Part shown: positions 19,901-29,487 of the stretch, piece by piece | How the letters are laid out: each line of letters starts with the position of its first letter | Numbering within the stretch: the stretch's first letter is position 1 | NCBI RefSeq assembly: GCF_007828215.1 | Contig: NZ_VIUE01000001.1 | Span: forward strand, 186,001-250,000 | Origin: Pseudomonas sp. SJZ074 | GTDB lineage: Bacteria > Pseudomonadota > Gammaproteobacteria > Pseudomonadales > Pseudomonadaceae | Direction: 5' to 3' | Length of the DNA stretch: 64,000 bases | Position numbers and translations under genes: made by a program | The notes under the pieces: generated by a model | What the model was told of the DNA's origin: nothing | Seen by the model: only the letters and a program-made list of their open reading frames with translations | Databases searched by the model: none

Positions 19901-21232
19901 ATGAAGCCCTCGCGCCTCTTGCTGATCTGGCTGGCGGTCCTGCTGGCCCTCGGCATTGCCTTGGGTACGCTGCAGGCGCTGGGCGTCGGGGTGCCGTCGT
20001 CGTTGGTGTCCATCAACTGGGGCTTGCAACTGGCCCTGCTGGCCCTGGCGCTCCTCGACGCGGTGCGCCTCAAGCGCTTGCCGTCGCCACGCGTGCAACG
20101 GCAAATGCCCGGGAGCCTGGCACTGGGTCGCTGGAGCGACGTTCACCTGGTGATTACTCACAACGTTCACCAGCCACTGAACGTCCAGGTCTTCGATCAT
20201 GTACCCAACGGCCTGGATTTCGAATATCTGCCACTGTCGGTCGAGCTGCAACCCGGCCAGCACAGTCAGGTCGGCTATCACCTGCGTCCCCTCAAGCGTG
20301 GACATTTCAACTTCGAACACTGCGAGATCAACCTGCCAAGCCCATTGGGCCTGTGGTCCGACAAGCGCCTGCTGGACGCCCGCGATGAAACCCGCGTCTA
20401 CCCGGATTTCGCCCGGCTCTACGACGGCCAGCTCCTGGTAGTGGACAACTGGCTCAACCAGCTCGGCGTGCGCCAGCGCCAGCGGCGCGGCCAGGGGATG
20501 GAGTTTCATCAACTGCGCGAATTCCGCGAGGGCGACAGCCTGCGCCAGATCGACTGGAAGGCCACCGCCCGCCACCGCACACCCATCGCCCGGGAGTACG
20601 AGGACGAGCGCGACCAGCAAATCATCTTCATGCTCGATTGCGGCCGACGCATGCGCAGCCAGGACGATGAACTGTCGCATTTCGACCACGCCCTCAACGC
20701 CTGCCTGCTGCTCTGCTACACCGCGTTGCGCCAGGGTGACGCCGTGGGCCTGAGCACCTTCGCCAGCGAACAGCCGCGCTACCTCACCCCGGCCAAAGGC
20801 CAGGGCCAACTCAACGTACTGCTCAATGCCGTGTACGACCTGGACAGCAGCCAACGCCCCGCCGACTACCAGGCCGCCGTCAACGAACTGCTGACCCGCC
20901 AGAAACGCCGGGCCCTGGTGGTGCTGGTGACCAATCTGCGGGACGAGGACGACGAAGACCTGCTGAGCGCTGTCAAACGCCTCGGCCAACAGCATCGGGT
21001 GCTGGTGGCCAGCCTGCGGGAAGAGGCGTTGGACCGGCTGCGGGAAACACCGGTGCAGAGCTTGTCCGATGCATTGGCTTATTGCGGGACGGTGGAGTAT
21101 CTGAATGCCCGCACCGAGCTGCATGAGCGATTGAGCGCCCAGGGGGTAGCGGTCCTGCAAGCCCGGCCCGGCGAGTTGGGGGCCGAGCTGGTGACGTTGT
21201 ATCTGGGGTGGAAGAAGGCGGGGAATTTATAG
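19901..21232 (+). CDS. DUF58-domain protein (MoxR partner)
   Basis: A 443-residue protein with two N-terminal membrane helices (LLLIWLAVLLALGIALGTLQ). The DUF58 signature FREGDSLRQIDWKATARH lies at ~residue 215 and leads into a VWA-like fold (DQQIIFMLDCGRRMRSQDDE). I chose ATG 19901 (MKPSRLLL), the usual start in relatives. GTG 19880, ATG 19886 and ATG 19889 are in frame, and GTG 19880 would overlap the moxR stop. It ends only 9 bp before the convergent last gene of the Tc operon, so that operon was inserted directly behind it. Confidence 0.88.
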   Translation: MKPSRLLLIWLAVLLALGIALGTLQALGVGVPSSLVSINWGLQLALLALALLDAVRLKRLPSPRVQRQMPGSLALGRWSDVHLVITHNVHQPLNVQVFDHVPNGLDFEYLPLSVELQPGQHSQVGYHLRPLKRGHFNFEHCEINLPSPLGLWSDKRLLDARDETRVYPDFARLYDGQLLVVDNWLNQLGVRQRQRRGQGMEFHQLREFREGDSLRQIDWKATARHRTPIAREYEDERDQQIIFMLDCGRRMRSQDDELSHFDHALNACLLLCYTALRQGDAVGLSTFASEQPRYLTPAKGQGQLNVLLNAVYDLDSSQRPADYQAAVNELLTRQKRRALVVLVTNLRDEDDEDLLSAVKRLGQQHRVLVASLREEALDRLRETPVQSLSDALAYCGTVEYLNARTELHERLSAQGVAVLQARPGELGAELVTLYLGWKKAGNL

Positions 21233-21241
21233 CCAAAGTTA

Positions 21242-24200
21242 TTAAACATTCACCTCGGACGGTAATGATCGTGACGGCAGAGCCGGGCTGACAAATTGCA
21301 ACTCAAAACTGCCAAAACGCGATTCCTTGGTTACGATAACCCATCTCAGGGGAACCCCGCTCACCGGTTGAGACTGGAACAACGGAGGATCGAACTCCAA
21401 TTGCAGAGCCTCCCCTTCCCGCATATGCAGGGAAACGTTGGTGCTATTAATCAAACTGCTGTCTTTTTTGACGCTCAACTCCAAAATATGGCTTTTCGCA
21501 TGGGTGAAGTACATCCTCCGATTGACCAGGTCATCCATATCGATAGGGCGCTCATCCAGCCGAAGCGTAAACTCCTGCACCCAGCTATCCACCGTCCCCA
21601 ACACCCCGGCCGGCAACCGATCCGAATCCCACCCGAACTCCCCGCGCACCGATGCACTCAACACATAGCGCCCTATCCTCGACGGCAGCTCGAAGACAAC
21701 CCGCGCCTTGCCTTGTTCATCGGTGGGCACCGGCTCCAGCACAACGCCTTTGAAAAACCAGTGCACTTTCACCCCTTTGACCGGCTCGCCGGTCGCCGCG
21801 CTGACCACCGTCGCCTCGGCGCTGATTTCGTCCCCCGGTACACCCTCCAGATCATCGCCGGTCAAGCTCTGAATCACGCAAGCCTCGTGCACGAGGTAAT
21901 CGAACGCCACCACCTCGACGCCTGCAACAGCGCGGGCTGTCACGGTCCCCGGCCCGGCAACCGTGGCAATGAAAGCGAACCGTGCAACGCCGTAGAAATT
22001 AGTGGTCGTCACCACCGGCTCCATGGCCTCGTCAGTACCGCTCCAGGTCACCTGTGCATTTCGTGCGGGCTGGCCGGTCAAGGCGCTGATCAGGGTGATT
22101 TCAAACGACAGGGTCTCGCCCCAGTCGACGACCGTGCGCCCCTCATTCGTCGCCGCCATGACATCCACCGGCACATGGCTGCCCAGGGAAAACGCGTTCA
22201 GCGGCGAACGCGACAACAGCCGCGAGGCGGCCAGCTGCAAATAGAACGCAGCATCGGTCTGGTCACCGGCCACCAGGCTGATCGGCACACCATCATCACG
22301 CCAAGGCAGCGACTCGCCCAAGCCTACTGGCCCGAACACCAGCGCCGTGTCCAGTTCGTGAGCCCCGCTGAAGCCCATCTTCAGTTCCTGATTAAGCAAC
22401 GGGCTGCCCGGCGGTACTGAAAGCGTCAGGTCCAGCCTCTCCTTGCGGCGCGGAAAGAACGTGTGCTCGCCCCAGGGTCGGGGCTCTCCCGAATGTATGT
22501 GTACGTTCAGGTCGAGCCAGGGATCTTCTTCATGGGCATACACGGCAAAGGTGTGCGCGACCTCGGTAGCGTCATAAAGATTGCTGACCCGTGCCTGGAT
22601 CTCCTGGTTTCCCGCCATGGCCGGCCGGTAGTCGCGCTGGGCGATACCGTCTGCTCCGCTCAAGGACCCATCGCCGTCCTCCCACGCGACACTGACATCA
22701 TTTGCCGGTCTGCCGGTGAAAGCCGACACGTAGCGCACTGCCAGCCGCGCACTTTCCCCCTTGCTCAGGACCGGATCGGTGGCGACCTCATAAGGCGTAT
22801 CGATCACCACTTTGTTATGGGCCAGTTTCAAGCCGAATGCCGGTGGCTGGGTAAACGCATCAACACCCAGGACATGCACGGCCCAGCTACGCTCGGCGGT
22901 TGCGGTCGTCGCCGTGAAGTCACAGCGGTAACGAACACCACCGGCGGTCATCGGCGGCTTTTCCGTCAACGGCGGGCTGATCACCCAACCCGACGGCAAG
23001 TCCGGCGCCACGCGGGTTTCCAGCAGCAACCCATGCAAACCGCCCAGGTTATCCACCGGTTGGACCGTCAGCTCATGGATCGCGCCGAGGCAGGGATACA
23101 CCTTGGTATCGACGCTCCAGGCCTTGGGTACCTGGTCGAACACCAGCTCGACCTCGGCGGACAAATCCTGGGGCAGTAACCGAAACGCCAGGTCGAGCGG
23201 CTCCATCCCGGTTGAGATCACGTGCAAGTCAAAAACACCGCTGGTATCAGCCTGCCGTGGCTCAACGTTCCACTGCACCCCCGTGGCAGTGATGGGGACC
23301 GGCGTTCCCATATCGGCGATCACAATGGAGGCGGCGCTGTCCGGATCCTGCCAACGCAGAGAAACCTCTTTACCGATCAAAGGGCTACCGACCTCGACCG
23401 TCAGTTTGAACACCACGGCCTGCCCCATGGAACACACCGCGCCCGCTCCCACCCGATCGACCACGACGTCACCCAGTGTGAAGCGCGCCGTTTTCCAGGC
23501 ACTGGTCGGCAACGTCTGGATTTGAAAGTCGTGCCCCAGCACCTGTCCGTCTTCACGAGGATTGACCCGCGCCGTCAGGGTGTAATCCCCATGCACCGCC
23601 GGCCGATCGACCACACTGGCCCAGCCGTTCACGCCGGTCCAGGTCCGCTGCAGCCCCGTCGAGGTGTCCCATTCGACCGGCACGCCGGCCACCGGGTCAT
23701 TACCCAGGCTCGTGACCTGCAACATGCACCAGACATAGTCCTGCTCATCCACCACCGGCACCCGGTTGGCTTCGCGCACCGGACCGATCTTGAGGTTGTG
23801 GCGAGCCAGCGACATAAGGTTGAGCACGGTAGGTTCGAGTAAGGCAGCACTTTTCAACCGAAGGTTGAATTCGCCGTCGAGGCGGTCTTCGCAATCCAAG
23901 CGCCAGACCAACGCGCCACTGGTGACCGTTACCGGGTGCAAAAAATCAGGGAAAGCCGTGACCCCCAGCTCTCCAGGTGACTTGCCATCCCATTCCAACC
24001 AGACAGACCGGTTGAGCAACGGGCTATCGGCACCGAAGGTCACCTCCAGCCGATACGATGCACCGCGATCCGGATAGCCGGTTTTTTCACCCCATGGGGC
24101 GGCGTCCATGTCTGGAAACTTGACCCGCACAGTCTTCAAGGGGTCGGTGGCATGGGCTTTCACATTGATCGTCGACAGCGCATGGCCCTGGGCATAGAAA

Positions 24201-25288
24201 GGGCTGTCGACGCGGGCCTGTACCGGCAACGAGCCGGCGGTCGCAGGTGTGAAGTCGAACGCGGCGAAGCCTCCGTCATCGGTATTGACGACATCCAGCG
24301 CCACCCCGTCCAGCACCCAGGACACCGGGCAATCGCGCATCGGCAGGTCAAGGTAATATGACTTCACTCGCACCTTAAGCTTGACCGACTGCTCATACTC
24401 GACCACCGGCTCGTAAGCCGGCTCCAGGACAGTCTCGACCATCAGCCGATGGTGCCCCAGAGACACCGAAATCGGGTAGGTATCAGCGTGGTACTTGCTG
24501 TAGATCGACAGATTGAACACTTGGGTGTCGTCGGTGAGCAGCTCGGGGCAATCCACTTCCCATGCTTCTACCAGCGATTGGGTTTCCCCCCACTCGGGCG
24601 TAACGATCACCGCCTCCAACGGGTTGTCCTGGCTCCAAAGCAGCGCTTCGGTGCCATGCCAGGGGCTGTCCGCAGCGGGTTGAAAGGAGACCTGGTGACG
24701 CTGGCTGCCGGTGGCCCCCTGACACAGATAAAGCACGGGTTCTGCGGTCGGGGTAAAGGACTGGCCGTCGTTGACGATCTGCGCCAATACCAGCGGGTCG
24801 AGTTCAAGGTGAAAGTCGATGCGGGCGACGATAACGTCGTTGAAGGCAGTGGCTTGGCTCGGGCTGGTTATGACGAACTCAAAGAGATCGTCCTGTTCGA
24901 CGTCGAACCCGATCAACACGGAGACAGGCGTCAGCTCCAGCGCCCGGCCTTCGGGGTCTGCCACATGAGCGCTGGACGGCAGCGCAATTTCCAGGCTGTC
25001 CTCGGTTCCGAGCCGTCTCAGGACGAACAGGCCAGAAGCGACACTGCGGTTGTCGTACAAAAAGCTCAGACGGTAACGCGCCTTCGCTGACCGCGCTGCG
25101 GGAGCAGGCACTTTCTGAGTGATTCCGGTGCCTTTGTAAATAGACATATAGTAAATGGGGTGCCCCTCCCAATCCCCCTGTTTCACATCGTAGTCCTCGC
25201 CACCAACCGGCCCCCACTCGCTATAGCCCATATCGAAATGTCCATTGGGCAGGATATTGGTCCGTGTGTTGACAGGCTCTCTGTTCAT
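21242..25288 (-). CDS. large Ig-like repeat protein of the Tc operon (gene 5)
   Basis: A 1348-residue protein with no signal peptide. The first ~160 residues (TNILPNGHFDMGYSEWGPVG, then SFLYDNRSVASGLFVLRR) look like a jelly-roll carbohydrate-binding-type domain. The rest is about ten Ig-like units with the invasin/Big_1 rhythm V-x-W...D-G-x-A-x-x-x-F...A-x-V, for example GQPARNAQVTWSGTDEAMEP and GRPANDVSVAWEDGDGSLSG. The ATG overlaps the TcaB-like stop (ATGA, 25285-25288), so it is translationally coupled to a Tc toxin subunit. It may act as an accessory binding or shell component of the toxin. Not a recognised Tc subunit; role inferred from context. Confidence 0.75.
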   Translation of the reverse strand: MNREPVNTRTNILPNGHFDMGYSEWGPVGGEDYDVKQGDWEGHPIYYMSIYKGTGITQKVPAPAARSAKARYRLSFLYDNRSVASGLFVLRRLGTEDSLEIALPSSAHVADPEGRALELTPVSVLIGFDVEQDDLFEFVITSPSQATAFNDVIVARIDFHLELDPLVLAQIVNDGQSFTPTAEPVLYLCQGATGSQRHQVSFQPAADSPWHGTEALLWSQDNPLEAVIVTPEWGETQSLVEAWEVDCPELLTDDTQVFNLSIYSKYHADTYPISVSLGHHRLMVETVLEPAYEPVVEYEQSVKLKVRVKSYYLDLPMRDCPVSWVLDGVALDVVNTDDGGFAAFDFTPATAGSLPVQARVDSPFYAQGHALSTINVKAHATDPLKTVRVKFPDMDAAPWGEKTGYPDRGASYRLEVTFGADSPLLNRSVWLEWDGKSPGELGVTAFPDFLHPVTVTSGALVWRLDCEDRLDGEFNLRLKSAALLEPTVLNLMSLARHNLKIGPVREANRVPVVDEQDYVWCMLQVTSLGNDPVAGVPVEWDTSTGLQRTWTGVNGWASVVDRPAVHGDYTLTARVNPREDGQVLGHDFQIQTLPTSAWKTARFTLGDVVVDRVGAGAVCSMGQAVVFKLTVEVGSPLIGKEVSLRWQDPDSAASIVIADMGTPVPITATGVQWNVEPRQADTSGVFDLHVISTGMEPLDLAFRLLPQDLSAEVELVFDQVPKAWSVDTKVYPCLGAIHELTVQPVDNLGGLHGLLLETRVAPDLPSGWVISPPLTEKPPMTAGGVRYRCDFTATTATAERSWAVHVLGVDAFTQPPAFGLKLAHNKVVIDTPYEVATDPVLSKGESARLAVRYVSAFTGRPANDVSVAWEDGDGSLSGADGIAQRDYRPAMAGNQEIQARVSNLYDATEVAHTFAVYAHEEDPWLDLNVHIHSGEPRPWGEHTFFPRRKERLDLTLSVPPGSPLLNQELKMGFSGAHELDTALVFGPVGLGESLPWRDDGVPISLVAGDQTDAAFYLQLAASRLLSRSPLNAFSLGSHVPVDVMAATNEGRTVVDWGETLSFEITLISALTGQPARNAQVTWSGTDEAMEPVVTTTNFYGVARFAFIATVAGPGTVTARAVAGVEVVAFDYLVHEACVIQSLTGDDLEGVPGDEISAEATVVSAATGEPVKGVKVHWFFKGVVLEPVPTDEQGKARVVFELPSRIGRYVLSASVRGEFGWDSDRLPAGVLGTVDSWVQEFTLRLDERPIDMDDLVNRRMYFTHAKSHILELSVKKDSSLINSTNVSLHMREGEALQLEFDPPLFQSQPVSGVPLRWVIVTKESRFGSFELQFVSPALPSRSLPSEVNV

Positions 25289-28200
25289 TTTTTCGTCCCC
25301 TCGGACACGGTTGGAGGTTTCACTTTGTTCTGGACCGCACTGGAAAACGCCGGACTTCCGACCTTGGCGGTGTACCGGACTTTCAGAATGACGTCGGTCA
25401 AGGCCAGCAACTGCTGTTGCTGCCGATCTTCCAGATGCCAGGGGAAGGCCAGGGTCCAGCGGGAAACCGCACCGGTGTTTTCGAAGGGGTTGCGCACCCC
25501 TTCTGCGGGCTTCAACGCGGCCATGCCTGAATCGTCCAACCCGATAGAAAGGGCGATCTGTTCACCGCTGCTGACGTTGATCAGAACATCGGATGGGGCG
25601 GCCAGGCTGGGGTTGTAGAGATAGTCCAGCGACTGACGCGAGTCCTTGATGGCGGTGACACTGCCGACCTGCGTCAACGTTGCACAGATGTTCTCAAAGG
25701 GGCCGAGCAGGGTCGGCAGGGTGACCTCTACCGCGTTGATCTGCCGGCAGTAGTGGTTGTGATAGTCACGGTCGAACAGTTTCTGAGAAAGCCTGAAATT
25801 CAGTTCGCCGCGAGCCTGCAACTCCAGCAACGCGTCATCCCAGCAATCGAAGCTCTCCTGCGGATCGGTTGTGTCGTCGAACAACTGGCGCAACGACACG
25901 GTCTTGACCATTTCCGGACGGCGCTCATAGCGCAGCAGATAATCGGCCTCCATACGCAGCAGATCGAGGCGCAGCGCATCCCCGGCGGTCAAGCCGTAGT
26001 AATTGTCCAGCCAGGCATCGGTGCGTATGTGTTTCAGGTCAAACTCGGCGCTCTCCACCTGCAAGGCGGTCTGGGCGCTGAGGCACAAACCGAGGACTTG
26101 GTCATAGGCCTGGTAATGCAAGGTCTTGCATTGCCCCAGGTACCAGCGGTACAGCTCGACGCGGGTGGCTCGGGTGAGCAGGAAATCATAAAGCGCCTGG
26201 GTCTGGGCGTTGACCCTGATAGTCTGCGCCAGGCCCTCCCGGGCAGTGGCGACCGCGCTTGTCTGAGCCCGGATGTTGTCATCGATCATCACCAACTCGG
26301 CCGCGGCCTGGTCCCGTGCCAGCCCCCATTCGGCGCGCCGCCGCCGATAACTTTCGGACGTGGCATCCTTCTCGGCATTGCTTTGTACGACATCCGCCGC
26401 AATCCGCAGACCATAGCCAACGGCGCGCGGAACGTTGCCCAGTTGGTGTCCGCCGTTTGCCAGACCGAATATCTTGGGGAAGGTGTCAATGACGGCACCG
26501 GCCGTCTCGAACCCGGTACTGGTGGCCGAGAGTATTTTCACGGTATCAAGGCTCGCCATGACCTCGTATTCGGCATCGGAGATATTTTCCAAGTGCAGGG
26601 CCGCATAGTGCGCGCGGCGTTGCTCGGTGAGTGCCCGGCTGCTGTTCAGCGCCGCCAGGTTCTCCTGGGCCTGGGCCAGGCTTTCCTCCTGCATGGCCCT
26701 GGTGAATTCGCCCAGTTCGGTCAAGTGACGTTGCTGCATCAACTCCTGCTCGCTACGGTCCTGTTGTTCCAGTAGCCGTATGACCTGATTACCGCACTCT
26801 TGCAGGTACTGCGTCGCCCGCAGCGCCGCCTCGAACAGCACACGCCAGCGAAACGCCGCCACCCGCAAAGGCCCGCCTATGGGCCGCACAGGCCCTGCGC
26901 CACCGGCCGCCAGGTTATTGAGCAACTCAGCAGGATTGATCGTGCTGAACAGTTCGAGGGACAGGGGCTTGCCGTCAATGGTCAGGTTATTACGCAAGTT
27001 GTACATGCGTTGTGCCGGTAGCTCATAAAGCTGCAACACCCGCTGACTCACCGGTAACCTGAAACGGTCCGAGACCATGACGCCAGGGTCTTCAAAGAAC
27101 CGTGTCTTGACCGGCAGCCAGCCCGAGTCCAGCTCGGTCGCGTTTTCGAATGCCTTCAGCGCGTTCCCCGCCTCCAGTTCCTCGACCAGCTCCTGCAACG
27201 TGGCGGGCGTCCACTGGCTGAGGGTATGGGTGTCCGGTGATTCGCCCATCAGGTTTTTCGCACGCAGGTATTGCAGCTTGGCCGCCGCCAGGCTGTCGCG
27301 AGTTAACTGCCGGTACAACCAGTCCCCCCACGCAACGAGGTTGGCGACATAGTCGAGAAAAATCAGCATCTGGTAATGCCGGGGCGTCGAATAGGCAATC
27401 GCATCCGGATCGGTCGGGCTGTCGGCCTCACACCCCACATCGCCCTCACCGTCGGGCAAGCTCAGTGGCCGGCAACGCCAATAGAAGGGCTTGGGATTCA
27501 CCACGCCCTCCCCCGTGTCCGCGGGCGCCTGGGGGTCGAAGATGAAATGCAACCATTGCTGGGCTTCGACGAAGCGGTCTTCATCCTTGAGCCGCGTTGC
27601 CACCAGGTGAGGCAAATGGAAAAACAGTTCCCAGAAAAACAAACCATTGGCGCCATCGAACGGCCCGTTGGGCTCATCCGAGCCATCGGGCAGCGCTGGC
27701 TCAGCGGGAAACTGGGTATCCCAATCGAGCACCGCGTCGATCGAAACATTGGAACGGGTGACCAGCTCAGCGCCGATCAGCGTGTTCAGGCGCGCGTACT
27801 TGAGCGTCAACGCCGGGTCATTGAAGTTCAGGAATTGAGCGCCGCGAGAATCGGTCTTGTGTATGGAGGGAAGGGGTTGTGTGGAAGGAAGGCTGCTTGG
27901 TATCACCAACTCAAAGGTTTTTTTCCCCAGCGCCAATTCGTTCTCGAGAGGCTCCCCTCCCAATACACCTTCCAGGGTGAATGTGACGGTCAAACCGGCG
28001 AAGCTATCGCGAGTGAAGTTGTGCCAGTTGAATGACCAGCCACCGTTGGTGGAGTGCTCCTCAGTAAAGGGGCCTGGATCATCCCCTGAAGCATAGGCCA
28101 GCGTTAACGTGAAGCTTGCCATCTCTCCAGCCGCCCCGGCGGTGAGCAAGGCGCAATGTGCTTGGACATACAATGCCTGCTGATTTCCCTGCGGCACGAC

Positions 28201-29418
28201 AAAAGCCTTGATCGTAAAATTCTCTGCCAGAGACCCCGGCGTCGAGACCCTTTCGGTCATTCTGGAAAAACCATCGCCCGGAACGACGCGTTGCTGAAGG
28301 GTCGAGGGATCCAGGAACCGGACCATCGCCAGGTAGTCCATGATCGATTTTTCATCGTCTACCTTACGGAACAGCGCGTCGCGGGTTTCATAGATTTCCA
28401 CCGGATTGGCCCGGCTCAGCAGCAGTGGCCCTGTCGCATTGGTCAAGTGCACCGCCAGCCGACCCTTGGGGTAAAGCCTGTCCACATCATCGCGTAACAT
28501 CACCGCGATCAACCGACAATTGCGGCTGACGTCCCGATCAAATGCTGACAGATTCAAGCGTATCGGCGACGACCACTGGCCGCTCAACGTGATGAAGGCC
28601 ACCTTCAATTCAAGCTCATAGGGCTTTTGCAGCCCGCCCTCGCCATCGAACAACGCTTGGCGCCATTCGGCCCAGACCAGGCACAAGCGACCGCCCCAGA
28701 AGACCAGGCGGCTGTCGAGCACTTGCGTATCGCTGGGAATGTCGACGGGTTGCCACTCGCTCCAGGCTGCCGGGTTGATGGTCCGGGTGTCGGCGTCCAC
28801 CTGGACATCAACCTTGCGCCAGAAATAGCGATAGGGCGCGATCCGTTCCTTGCCGACCAGATAGTAGTCGGCACTGCGTACCTCCTTGCCATCGACATAG
28901 CCATTGAGCACGTCCAGGTTGCACACCTCTTCAAAGGTTCGCAGGTATTGCTGGACGCCCGACTGCACCGAATCCGTCGTCAGCCGGGTCTGGTTGAGGT
29001 TGCTTTCAAGTGCCTTGAACAGGCTGGTCTTGCGAATACGCGCATAAGGGGTGATGTAGTCTTCGGGCATGCATTTGAGCAATTGGCTGGCCGCCCATAA
29101 TGGGTATTGGCTGGCGATGTCCCAGTCCTTGAGGTCCTTGCTCTCGAACTCCATGTGGGAGTAGCCCGGTTCAAGCTTTTGATAAACGGCGTGTATGTAT
29201 TGCTGAAAGCAACTGACCGCCTCGGCGACCCAGGAGGTCTTGACCTGATGGTTATCCAGGGGGTCGGTACGCAGCCATTCCAGCAGGTCATCGGCGGTCT
29301 TGATCGGTGGAAATCCCAGGTTCTGCTCCCGATCTTCGATTTCCTTGATCCCCAGGGCACGCTCGATCAACGCATCGCGGCGCAGGGCTGTCGTCCGGGT
29401 GATGTTTTGCGTGGCCAT
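25285..29418 (-). CDS. TcaB-like Tc toxin A subunit, C-terminal half (pore-forming and TcB-binding)
   Basis: A 1377-residue protein. The start ATG 29418 (MATQNITRTTALRRDALIER) has AGGAG eight bases upstream. The N-terminal third carries the neuraminidase-like/ABC-toxin segment (DDLLEWLRTDPLDN, SQYPLWAASQLLKCMPEDYI). Residues ~880-1080 are long channel helices around a hydrophobic tip, with TFPKIFGLANGGHQLGN near residue 980, matching the TcdA channel (PNIFGLADGG). The C-terminus (LPTLLGPFENICATLTQ, FENTGAVSRWTL, LTDVILKVRYTA) is the TcB-binding domain of TcA proteins. It should form the translocation channel of the toxin. Together with the upstream gene it makes up one TcA of about 2580 residues. 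Confidence 0.93.
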   Translation of the reverse strand: MATQNITRTTALRRDALIERALGIKEIEDREQNLGFPPIKTADDLLEWLRTDPLDNHQVKTSWVAEAVSCFQQYIHAVYQKLEPGYSHMEFESKDLKDWDIASQYPLWAASQLLKCMPEDYITPYARIRKTSLFKALESNLNQTRLTTDSVQSGVQQYLRTFEEVCNLDVLNGYVDGKEVRSADYYLVGKERIAPYRYFWRKVDVQVDADTRTINPAAWSEWQPVDIPSDTQVLDSRLVFWGGRLCLVWAEWRQALFDGEGGLQKPYELELKVAFITLSGQWSSPIRLNLSAFDRDVSRNCRLIAVMLRDDVDRLYPKGRLAVHLTNATGPLLLSRANPVEIYETRDALFRKVDDEKSIMDYLAMVRFLDPSTLQQRVVPGDGFSRMTERVSTPGSLAENFTIKAFVVPQGNQQALYVQAHCALLTAGAAGEMASFTLTLAYASGDDPGPFTEEHSTNGGWSFNWHNFTRDSFAGLTVTFTLEGVLGGEPLENELALGKKTFELVIPSSLPSTQPLPSIHKTDSRGAQFLNFNDPALTLKYARLNTLIGAELVTRSNVSIDAVLDWDTQFPAEPALPDGSDEPNGPFDGANGLFFWELFFHLPHLVATRLKDEDRFVEAQQWLHFIFDPQAPADTGEGVVNPKPFYWRCRPLSLPDGEGDVGCEADSPTDPDAIAYSTPRHYQMLIFLDYVANLVAWGDWLYRQLTRDSLAAAKLQYLRAKNLMGESPDTHTLSQWTPATLQELVEELEAGNALKAFENATELDSGWLPVKTRFFEDPGVMVSDRFRLPVSQRVLQLYELPAQRMYNLRNNLTIDGKPLSLELFSTINPAELLNNLAAGGAGPVRPIGGPLRVAAFRWRVLFEAALRATQYLQECGNQVIRLLEQQDRSEQELMQQRHLTELGEFTRAMQEESLAQAQENLAALNSSRALTEQRRAHYAALHLENISDAEYEVMASLDTVKILSATSTGFETAGAVIDTFPKIFGLANGGHQLGNVPRAVGYGLRIAADVVQSNAEKDATSESYRRRRAEWGLARDQAAAELVMIDDNIRAQTSAVATAREGLAQTIRVNAQTQALYDFLLTRATRVELYRWYLGQCKTLHYQAYDQVLGLCLSAQTALQVESAEFDLKHIRTDAWLDNYYGLTAGDALRLDLLRMEADYLLRYERRPEMVKTVSLRQLFDDTTDPQESFDCWDDALLELQARGELNFRLSQKLFDRDYHNHYCRQINAVEVTLPTLLGPFENICATLTQVGSVTAIKDSRQSLDYLYNPSLAAPSDVLINVSSGEQIALSIGLDDSGMAALKPAEGVRNPFENTGAVSRWTLAFPWHLEDRQQQQLLALTDVILKVRYTAKVGSPAFSSAVQNKVKPPTVSEGTKK

Positions 29419-29487
29419 AACCGTCTCCTGTCTGCTGGGCCTGGGCACCCTCCGGCCAACTGCCGCGGCGCTCGATCAAAGGCGTTT

